Shown here one piece after another: positions 33,151 to 39,993 of a stretch of 39,993 bases of DNA. The DNA is taken from NCBI GenBank assembly GCA_017858735.1, contig JAFMBH010000030.1:1-39993 (forward strand), read 5' to 3'. Both the position numbers and the translations under genes were made by a program. Origin of the DNA: Bacteroidota bacterium. Its GTDB lineage: Bacteria; Bacteroidota; Bacteroidia; Chitinophagales; Saprospiraceae. The notes under the pieces are model-generated. The model searched no databases and was not told the DNA's origin. It was given only the letters and a program-made list of their open reading frames with translations. Within the stretch, counting starts at the first letter, position 1. Each line of letters opens with the position of its first letter.

Positions 33151-34287
33151 TTATTTCCCTGTGAGCAAATGCTCATACACCTCAAATGTTTTTTCCACCA
33201 CCAACGCTTCAGAAAATTCATTTTGAACAATTTCCCGACCATTTTTACCTAATTGCATAGCAAATTCTGGATTATCAAGTAATCGTCGAATCGCTTCAGC
33301 CAAAGCCACTTCATCTTTCGGAGGAATTAGCAGCCCATTCACTTCATGTCGGACTATTTCTTTACAGCCAGGAACATTCGTTGAAATAATAGGTTTACTG
33401 CAAGCAGCTGCTTCGAGAAGAACCTTGGGTAAACCTTCCCTATAAGAAGGTAAAACAACCATAGAAGCCATATTCAGGACTTCATCCATATTTCTTTTAT
33501 AACCCCACCATTCGATTAAGCCAGCCAATTCCCATGCTCTAAGCTGTTTTGTTGGAATGAGTGCAGGATTACCGTCGTCGGATCGACCTACGAGAACAAA
33601 TTTTACCTTTGGATAATCAGCTTTTAGAAGCGTAACGGCATTGACAAACTCATAAATGCCTTTATCAAAAAGCATTCTTGCCGGTAACATTACTATTATG
33701 TCTCCGATTTTCGCGGGAGTAGGAGAAAATACGGAACAATTCACACCAGAACCAAGAATAAGTCTAGTTTTAGATTTTTCAATCATCCCCTCTTGAATAA
33801 AAAGATTCAAGTCATCAGGATTTTGAAAAATAGTTTTGCTATTGGATCTATTCAGCGCCAATTTATATAAAAAAGTAGTGATTATCCTAACAATATTATT
33901 TTTAGGTAACGAAGTAAATACATAACCAAGTCCACTAATTGCGTTAACAACGAAAGATTTATTTAAAAGAGCAGCCATTATAGAACCGTAAATAATAGGT
34001 TTCACGGTAACATGATGAACTATTTGCGGAGATAAATCTTTGTAAAGCCTCCAAAACTCAAACATAGTTTTAAGTTCCCTAAAAGGATTTAAGCCCTTTC
34101 TCGACATCTCTAGCGTGATATGATTTAAACCGGCGGCTTTAATAAGATGCGCATCGCCAGTATCTGGTGTAGCTACAAAGACCTCCCACCCTAGCTTCAT
34201 AGCCTCTAAAGCTATAGGTAACCTATAGGCTAGAAACCCCCAGTCGGTGTTGACAACAACAAGAATTCTCCTTCTAGACCTCTCCAA
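33151..34287 (-). CDS. Glycosyltransferase, GT4 family
   Basis: 378 residues, GT-B fold retaining transferase. N-terminal RILVVVNTDWGFLAYRLPIA and VHHVTVKPIIYGSIMA; C-terminal VMLPARMLFDKGIYEFVNAV and the EX7E motif EGLPKVLLEAAAC, the usual donor-site signature. Membrane-associated from the cytoplasmic side. The acceptor and sugar are not known. Its N-terminal half resembles the CapM/PglA-like group that adds a second sugar to the undecaprenyl-linked one, which fits its position directly before the initiating transferase gene. Confidence 0.88.
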   Translation of the reverse strand: MERSRRRILVVVNTDWGFLAYRLPIALEAMKLGWEVFVATPDTGDAHLIKAAGLNHITLEMSRKGLNPFRELKTMFEFWRLYKDLSPQIVHHVTVKPIIYGSIMAALLNKSFVVNAISGLGYVFTSLPKNNIVRIITTFLYKLALNRSNSKTIFQNPDDLNLFIQEGMIEKSKTRLILGSGVNCSVFSPTPAKIGDIIVMLPARMLFDKGIYEFVNAVTLLKADYPKVKFVLVGRSDDGNPALIPTKQLRAWELAGLIEWWGYKRNMDEVLNMASMVVLPSYREGLPKVLLEAAACSKPIISTNVPGCKEIVRHEVNGLLIPPKDEVALAEAIRRLLDNPEFAMQLGKNGREIVQNEFSEALVVEKTFEVYEHLLTGK

Positions 34288-34304
34288 GTTAAAAATAATT
34301 AAAG

Positions 34305-35543
34305 TTACCCATTAGGTTTTGGACCCTCTGATTTTTTTGTCAAAGTGATTTTTGGAACGTAAATTGTTGATATTGCGATAAATACAGGAATAAATTTAAC
34401 CCTGTGTCTTAAAGCTGTGCCAAAATTTCCGACTCCCCAGGAGTAAACTATTAGTAAAGGTATCAAAATTATAAGTATTCTTGTAATAATTTGCTTATGT
34501 TTTTCAAACAAGATTCCTTTGGCAATCCAATAAAAAACAAACAAATAAAGTAAACCATCAACGAAACCCAGGAGGTGATTTATTGCCCTAAGGTCCCAAA
34601 TAAAAGGTGAAAATAAAAGGTAACCTAATCTGGGAATGATTAATAAAAAAAAATCTAAAGGTGATTCTGGGGAAAGCCAGTCAGGATAAACAGAACCACC
34701 AAAATTGGTTACTTTAGTTTGGAACAAAATTCTTGAAAAGGTAAAAATGTCATCGAATTTACCTAAATAAGGTATTTTTATACCTGGTAAAACAGTAAAT
34801 AAATATAAGGTAACAAGAGGAGTAACCGATAAAAGAATTGCGTGGATAATGCTAAATTTATTTTGCCTATATCTTATTTTAAAAAAATCTATGCTTTCTA
34901 TAAAAAATAGTATAAAAAATGTGATACCTCCTAAAATTAGCGCACTATGCAAATAATATAAAGGAATAAAACAAACTAATGTCAAAATGCCGAAATTAAC
35001 ATTCTTACTTAAATACCATTTAGCAAAATAAATAAAAGCTAAAAGTAGAAAAAACATTACAAAAACCTCCCTTAGTATTAAAGAATTATACAATATAACG
35101 GTAGGAAAAACGGCTAGAATCCAAGCTGATTGTTTAGCCTTTTTCTCATTATTACTTAACAGGAAGGATAATTTATATACCAAAAGGATACACAAAACAC
35201 CAATAAATATACTTATGCACTGAAGGAGTAACGGACTCCTCCCAAAGAGCCTGTAAATTAATGAAAGAACCCAGGTGAAAGTAAGTGCTAAAGTATTTGT
35301 TTTAAAGCTCAGTAAATAATCATTAAAAGGCATTTGAGAAAAAGACCATGCATAATTCTCAAATTTAACAGCATCAATCTTCCCATCTGGCAACTGAAAA
35401 ATAAAAAAATGTATTAGCGCTGCTAATATTCGGAGTAAGGCACCTATCCAAATAATGTTTTTTAATAATGGCCACCTAATAGTCATTACATAAATCAATA
35501 CCAATAAAAGGCAAATTCCTATTATGCCTAAAACAGCTTCCAC
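34305..35543 (-). CDS. Multispanning membrane protein of the exopolysaccharide operon
   Basis: 412 residues with about ten or eleven transmembrane helices and short loops. It could be the polymerase (Wzy-like) or a GT-C glycosyltransferase: a segment LILREVFVMFFLLLAFIYF resembles polymerase-type proteins, and the C-terminus has WGVGNFGTALRHRVKFIPV, a motif I associate with such exopolysaccharide membrane proteins. No dolichol-mannose DD motif is obvious near the first loop. No other polymerase candidate lies in the window apart from the gene at 38607. Start codon 35543, 1 base after the stop of asnB. Confidence 0.65.
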   Translation of the reverse strand: MEAVLGIIGICLLLVLIYVMTIRWPLLKNIIWIGALLRILAALIHFFIFQLPDGKIDAVKFENYAWSFSQMPFNDYLLSFKTNTLALTFTWVLSLIYRLFGRSPLLLQCISIFIGVLCILLVYKLSFLLSNNEKKAKQSAWILAVFPTVILYNSLILREVFVMFFLLLAFIYFAKWYLSKNVNFGILTLVCFIPLYYLHSALILGGITFFILFFIESIDFFKIRYRQNKFSIIHAILLSVTPLVTLYLFTVLPGIKIPYLGKFDDIFTFSRILFQTKVTNFGGSVYPDWLSPESPLDFFLLIIPRLGYLLFSPFIWDLRAINHLLGFVDGLLYLFVFYWIAKGILFEKHKQIITRILIILIPLLIVYSWGVGNFGTALRHRVKFIPVFIAISTIYVPKITLTKKSEGPKPNG

Positions 35544-35544
35544 T

Positions 35545-37479
35545 TTAACAATTTCTTTTATACCAAGCCTGAAACATGAGGATAGCCCAAAGTTGATAAT
35601 GCCAATTTCTTTTTCCCGAAATATGTTCCTCCCACTTTTGCCTTACTACTTTTGGGTTTAACATACCGCTTTCAATAATGACCTTTTCATCGAGTAAATC
35701 GTCTGCCCACTCTTTAAGGGGACCTCTTAACCATGCTTCCAAAGGAATCCCAAAACCCATTTTAGGTCTGTTTATCAAATTTTCAGGAATGTATTTTTTA
35801 AGTATTTCCCTTAATATCCATTTTGATGTTCCTTTATTTATTTTATATGATAAGGGTAAAGAGGAAGAAAATGCAAAGACATGATGATCAAGAAAAGGAA
35901 TTCTGCTTTCCAATGAAACCGCCATACCAGCACGATCCACTTTACATAAAATATCATCGGGCAAATAGGTAAGCAGATCATTCAACATCATTTTATCCAT
36001 ATTATCCTGGAATAAATCTGAGCCTATTAATTTATTTTTTTGTGGATAAAAATCAAAATTTAATACTTCTCTGGGATTTTCCCATTGTTTAACTAATCTG
36101 AAATATACATCGTCAAAAGATTCTACAGCTAATAATGATGACGCTTTTATTAGTTTATCTGTAAAATTAGAAAAATGATATTTTTTAGGTAGTATATGAT
36201 GTAGGAAGCTTGACAAAGCATCCCATTGTTGGGTATTTAATTTATTTATTGACGAGTACAGTCCTTTACGAAAAGGCTTAGGAATAAATCTTAGATTATT
36301 CCATATTTTTTCAGCAAAAAAATACCGGTTATAGCCTCCAAAAAGTTCGTCGCCACCATCGCCGGAAAGGGCAACTTTTACGGAACCAGCGGCTAATTTA
36401 CTTACCATATAGGTCGGAATTTGGGACGAATCAGCAAAAGGTTCATCGTACATGCTACCCAACAACGGAATTACGTCAAAACAATCCTTTGGATTGACAT
36501 AAAGTTCCGTATGATTTGTACCTAAATGATCAGCTATTTTTTTTGCATACACGGCTTCATTAAATCCATTTTCATCGAACCCAATGGTAAATGTATTTAC
36601 AGGCGTGCTCGAAACAGCGCTCATTAGAGACACTATCAAAGACGAATCGATACCACCAGAAAGAAAAGCACCCAATGGAACATCTGCTAATAATTGACTA
36701 TGAACAGCCCGTTTAAGAACATTTTCTGTTTCATCGATGGCCACAGTGACAGAACCTTGGAAAGGATTCCTCTTCCCGTTAATCATGGTATCGATGGCAG
36801 ACCAATAAGTACTAATACAAACCGTCTTATTGTCCAACGAAACCGATAAAATACACCCTGGCGTTAATTTACTTATGCCCTTATAGATTGATAAAGGCGT
36901 TGGCACATAGCTATATTGCAAATAAAGACCAAGAGCATTTGAATCTATTTCATTTAAAAAATGTGGATGGATTTTAAGCGCTTTAAGTTCAGAGCCAAAA
37001 AGGAAAGAATCACCTTGCCAACCGTAGTATAGCGGCTTTTCACCAAAACGATCTCTGGCGAGGAATAATTTTTTCTCCACTTTATCCCATAAGGCAAGAG
37101 AAAACATCCCGGTAGTTAACTCCAAAGCCCTTTCTAAACCCAGCGCACTAATCATTTCAATAAGCGTTTCTGTGTCAGAACTCCCCTTCCAGGAGACTGC
37201 AAACCCACTTTCAGCTAAGACCTTTCTACAAGATAAATGGTTATAAATTTCGCCATTATAAACTAAAGCGAACCGACTATTTGCAGAGAACATTGGCTGG
37301 CTGCCTGCATTAGATAGTTCTAGGATAGAAAGCCTTTGATGACCGAAAGAAATACCAGATAAAGAATCCTGCCAGAGGGTTGATTCATCAGGCCCTCTGT
37401 GTTCCAAGGTTCTGGTCATCTTTAGTAATGTACTTTCGTTAAGGAAAGGTGAGGATAAAACCCCTACGAAACCGCACAT
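35545..37479 (-). CDS. asnB: Asparagine synthase-like glutamine amidotransferase
   Basis: 644 residues. N-terminal class II glutaminase starting MCGFVG (Cys2 nucleophile), RTLEHRGPDES, HQRLSILE and ALVYNGEIYNH; C-terminal synthetase with the ATP pyrophosphatase loop LSGGIDSS (273-280), SGDGGDELFGGYNRYFF and SRIPFLDHHVF. The enzyme takes ammonia from glutamine to amidate a carboxyl group. In polysaccharide operons, AsnB-like proteins are thought to amidate sugar acids (for example uronamides) rather than make free asparagine; that is inferred from position. Overlaps neither neighbour, with gaps of 1 and 10 bases. Confidence 0.9.
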   Translation of the reverse strand: MCGFVGVLSSPFLNESTLLKMTRTLEHRGPDESTLWQDSLSGISFGHQRLSILELSNAGSQPMFSANSRFALVYNGEIYNHLSCRKVLAESGFAVSWKGSSDTETLIEMISALGLERALELTTGMFSLALWDKVEKKLFLARDRFGEKPLYYGWQGDSFLFGSELKALKIHPHFLNEIDSNALGLYLQYSYVPTPLSIYKGISKLTPGCILSVSLDNKTVCISTYWSAIDTMINGKRNPFQGSVTVAIDETENVLKRAVHSQLLADVPLGAFLSGGIDSSLIVSLMSAVSSTPVNTFTIGFDENGFNEAVYAKKIADHLGTNHTELYVNPKDCFDVIPLLGSMYDEPFADSSQIPTYMVSKLAAGSVKVALSGDGGDELFGGYNRYFFAEKIWNNLRFIPKPFRKGLYSSINKLNTQQWDALSSFLHHILPKKYHFSNFTDKLIKASSLLAVESFDDVYFRLVKQWENPREVLNFDFYPQKNKLIGSDLFQDNMDKMMLNDLLTYLPDDILCKVDRAGMAVSLESRIPFLDHHVFAFSSSLPLSYKINKGTSKWILREILKKYIPENLINRPKMGFGIPLEAWLRGPLKEWADDLLDEKVIIESGMLNPKVVRQKWEEHISGKRNWHYQLWAILMFQAWYKRNC

Positions 37480-37489
37480 AGCTTATAAT

Positions 37490-38605
37490 TCAGGATAAAT
37501 AAATGGAAGCATAATCGGCTATATTTTTATTTATCGGGAAATTATTTTTGATTCTTTCTCTGGCTCGGCGACCATTTTCTTTGAGGGAAAAATGGTTTTC
37601 AATCCAAAATATGATGGCCTTTCTTAAGAGTTCCTTATCATTAGGTGGAACTATACAACCGAAATTCCCAAGAATTAAAGGTACATCTCCAACATTTGTT
37701 GACATGCAATATAGATTACATGACATAGCCTCAGCTAGAACATTTGGGAAAGCTTCACTATTTGAACATAAACAAAAGCAATCGAAAGCTGATAGGTATC
37801 CAGGAATATCAGATTCATTTCCCAATAAAAAGATTTTATTACTATTAGATAAATTTAAAAATTTATTAAAATCTTCATTCTCTTGAACTAAATCTTTACC
37901 TATAAACATTGCTTTTAAAAATGGATAATCAGGAGATAATTCAGCTATCACCTCTAAAAGCAATGTTACATTTTTAACAGAATGGTATCTACCAACATAA
38001 CCTAACAATAAATCATTTTCCGTAATATTAAATTCAGACCTTATTTTAGTTCTTTTAAAAGCATCAAATTTCCAGAAATTAGTGTCAAAACCATTAAAAA
38101 TCACAATTGCTTTTGAGGCATTATAGCCAAAATCTAAGTGATGATTTTTTGCCATTTCACTATTAAAAATGATTTTATCAGGATAACGAGACAAAAATTT
38201 TAAAATTTTAATCACAATAACCGTCGATTTTTTTTCATACTGAAGAGAATAAAGAGACTGCCTGATATTCCAGAAAATATGAGGTTTTCGAATAAATGTA
38301 TATTTTAATAATGAAACAATGAGATTACTATGATACATCCACCCTTGAAGGATATCAGGCTTAATTTTATGGACGATAAAAATCAGTTTAAGTATATTTT
38401 TAGGCAGGGTTAAGATGCCTTTAAGATTTAAATCAAAGACTTCAATACCTGCTTTTTTAATTTCATCTGAAAAATATCCATTTCCGGAGAGTGAAATAAC
38501 ATAATACTTCAATTCCTTATTCGGAAAATTAATTAATAAGGAACTAAGCGCGCGTTCAGTACCTCCAATCGATAAATCGCCAATGATGTGAACAATTTTT
38601 TTCAT
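37490..38605 (-). CDS. Glycosyltransferase, GT4 family
   Basis: 371 residues, GT-B fold. N-terminal HIIGDLSIGGTERALSSLLI contains the GGTE acceptor-side motif; LGYVGRYHSVKNVTLLLEV opens the donor half; the EX7E motif is SEAFPNVLAEAMSC, followed by STNVGDVPLI. It adds a sugar to the lipid-linked chain at the inner membrane; donor and acceptor are unknown. Gaps to neighbours are 1 and 10 bases, so it belongs to the same transcript. It is less similar to the 33151 gene than the shared family suggests, so it is not a recent duplicate. Confidence 0.9.
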   Translation of the reverse strand: MKKIVHIIGDLSIGGTERALSSLLINFPNKELKYYVISLSGNGYFSDEIKKAGIEVFDLNLKGILTLPKNILKLIFIVHKIKPDILQGWMYHSNLIVSLLKYTFIRKPHIFWNIRQSLYSLQYEKKSTVIVIKILKFLSRYPDKIIFNSEMAKNHHLDFGYNASKAIVIFNGFDTNFWKFDAFKRTKIRSEFNITENDLLLGYVGRYHSVKNVTLLLEVIAELSPDYPFLKAMFIGKDLVQENEDFNKFLNLSNSNKIFLLGNESDIPGYLSAFDCFCLCSNSEAFPNVLAEAMSCNLYCMSTNVGDVPLILGNFGCIVPPNDKELLRKAIIFWIENHFSLKENGRRARERIKNNFPINKNIADYASIYLS

Positions 38606-38606
38606 G

Positions 38607-39992
38607 TCAGGTAAAAAAAGGATGGGACCTTATTTTAAAGATGGAGTAGGTTGCCAAAATAATTAATATGGCTTCTGCTTGTGCATAAAATCTAATTTCA
38701 ACATGTTTAACAACAACTGAAACAAAGAAAAACATAAAAAGAGGAAATAAAATAATAGCTACTTTTTTATTATCCCTAATAAACAGGATAGATAAAAAAC
38801 CTAAAATGACATAGAATATTCTGTATGAAAATGATAAATAAATAAAAACATCTTTCACACTGGAAGGTCTGGAAGTTAAATCCATTTTGAAAAATGATTT
38901 TTTCAAATTTAAAAAGGCTGTTTTGTATTTAAATATAAATCCATTTTGAGCCAGAAGTTTAACTCTCAGTTTGTCATATCCAGTAATAAGTTCGTTTTTA
39001 CAATTATTACTTAGTTCATTATCCTTTTTATAGAGAATATTATAACGACGAGAATTAAAAGAAGGGCCACACTTAAAAGCCATTTTATTTAACTCCTCAA
39101 GTTCACCACTTAAAGGACCCAAAACTTTAGAATTTGTCATTGTATCTTCACCAGATTCTGCGACTGAATTAAATATTGGTGTGACATCTACGTATATTAA
39201 TGAATATAACTTATCAAATGCAACAAAATCTTTTTGATAAGATTGATATCCGGTCGTTTCACCCATTAAAATAATTGGTTTTCCCCAATTGATATAATTT
39301 CTCAAAAACCAGGGTGTTAATGTTAAAGAGAAACTTAAAAAAATGATAATCGAATTTCTTGATATTTTTTGGAAATCCAGTTTACAATTTAAAAAAATAT
39401 ATACAATACCAATAGGCATTAAAATCCCCAAATACTGTCTTGTTAACAAGGAAACTCCAGCTAAAATTCCAATTTTAACATAATCCAAATTATTTTTTGA
39501 TTTGACGAGTAAATGAAAATAAAATAAAGTTATAGATATAGCCAATATTTCAGTTCCTGTAATTGGAACATGCACTAAGAGTATCGGATTGATAAGGTAC
39601 ATTAACATTCCAAGGAGGGAATATTTTTTAGGAACTCCGAATGAACCTAATAATTTATAAATTAAGTATCCACTAAAAACATCAATGAAACTTTGACTAA
39701 CCGCAACTGACTCGAAAACCAAATTTTCACCAAATAAAATGTAATGAATACCCCAGAAAAAAGGGTAAATAGGACCTCTATAAAAATAAGAATCAATCTC
39801 ATCTATATCGAAAGCATAAACGCCATATTTAAGTAAGTTTAAAACGGGATTAATATAAGAATAGGAATCACCAATTGTATAATTAACATTTCCAAAATAA
39901 TATTTGGAGAAGTAAAAAGAAAAAAGCAGCCTTAATATTAGTCCTAATAGTAGACTAATTATCAAATAAAAGTTTGAAGAACTAATTTTCAT
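38607..39992 (-). CDS. GT-C-type membrane glycosyltransferase, possibly incomplete at the N-terminus
   Basis: 461 residues, with about ten transmembrane helices. The first outer loop has TIGDSYSYINPVLNLLKYG followed by YFYRGPIYPFFWGIHYILFG, the acid-then-RGPxYPxF layout of PMT/ArnT-like GT-C enzymes that use polyprenyl-phosphate sugars outside the membrane. A longer outer segment (about 265-345) contains four cysteine or polar residues and is unusual. The first visible ATG is at the extreme edge (39992), so a longer N-terminus outside the window cannot be excluded. First visible gene of the exopolysaccharide row. Confidence 0.75.
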   Translation of the reverse strand: MKISSSNFYLIISLLLGLILRLLFSFYFSKYYFGNVNYTIGDSYSYINPVLNLLKYGVYAFDIDEIDSYFYRGPIYPFFWGIHYILFGENLVFESVAVSQSFIDVFSGYLIYKLLGSFGVPKKYSLLGMLMYLINPILLVHVPITGTEILAISITLFYFHLLVKSKNNLDYVKIGILAGVSLLTRQYLGILMPIGIVYIFLNCKLDFQKISRNSIIIFLSFSLTLTPWFLRNYINWGKPIILMGETTGYQSYQKDFVAFDKLYSLIYVDVTPIFNSVAESGEDTMTNSKVLGPLSGELEELNKMAFKCGPSFNSRRYNILYKKDNELSNNCKNELITGYDKLRVKLLAQNGFIFKYKTAFLNLKKSFFKMDLTSRPSSVKDVFIYLSFSYRIFYVILGFLSILFIRDNKKVAIILFPLFMFFFVSVVVKHVEIRFYAQAEAILIILATYSIFKIRSHPFFT

Positions 39993-39993
39993 A

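Overview
The window looks like chromosomal DNA from an AT-rich member of the Bacteroidota, probably Cytophagales-like, although the order is inferred from gene families only. Evidence for the phylum: exact or near matches to the TTG-N17-23-TAnnTTTG promoter consensus, a RemB/Wzi-type outer-membrane protein, LytS/LytTR two-component genes, DUF983, DUF1080, an ECF-sigma/anti-sigma/secreted-protein triad, polyphosphate-glucokinase-type ROK kinase and an exopolysaccharide operon of Bacteroidota type. I see no prophage, insertion sequence or CRISPR array.

Layout. 0-4.2 kb: the end of a spermidine-synthase-like methyltransferase, a secreted protein of unknown function, two tandem short-chain dehydrogenases, a divergent MlaE-MlaF lipid ABC transporter pair without its MCE partner, and a tRNA-Leu(GAG) with its own promoter and terminator. 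4.2-8.1 kb: a same-strand row of a methyltransferase, a DUF983 protein, a Crp/Fnr regulator and a large putative lipoprotein of unknown function. 8.3-12.1 kb (minus strand): methylmalonyl-CoA mutase large subunit behind a secreted DUF1080 protein, and a gene whose N-terminus resembles phage AntA/AntB antirepressors, with a good promoter. 12.2-15.6 kb: RemB/Wzi-like outer-membrane protein and alpha-glucan phosphorylase, closed by a strong terminator.

15.7-22.1 kb is the most unusual part, a regulatory and membrane island: a Crp/Fnr regulator preceded by a perfect 12-bp-arm palindrome, an acyltransferase-like membrane protein preceded by a CRP-like site, a truncated small membrane-protein gene, a membrane-anchored XRE regulator preceded by a cluster of half-sites, a secreted protein, and then four overlapping genes encoding a small secreted protein, a CPBP intramembrane protease, a LytS-type histidine kinase and a LytTR response regulator. 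The overlaps suggest one translationally coupled signalling unit; that it senses a processed peptide is my inference.

22.3-29.5 kb: a GCS2-like ligase fused to two CBS domains, a small lipoprotein, a QueA-type enzyme, the ECF sigma triad, and a TPR protein preceded by a candidate structured leader RNA. 29.6-40 kb (minus strand): a row of nine closely spaced genes, seven of them for exopolysaccharide synthesis (two GT-C-like or polymerase-like membrane proteins, two GT4 glycosyltransferases, an asparagine-synthase-like amidotransferase, an initiating sugar-phosphate transferase and UDP-GlcNAc 2-epimerase), followed by a PKD-cyclophilin lipoprotein and a polyphosphate-glucokinase-like kinase.
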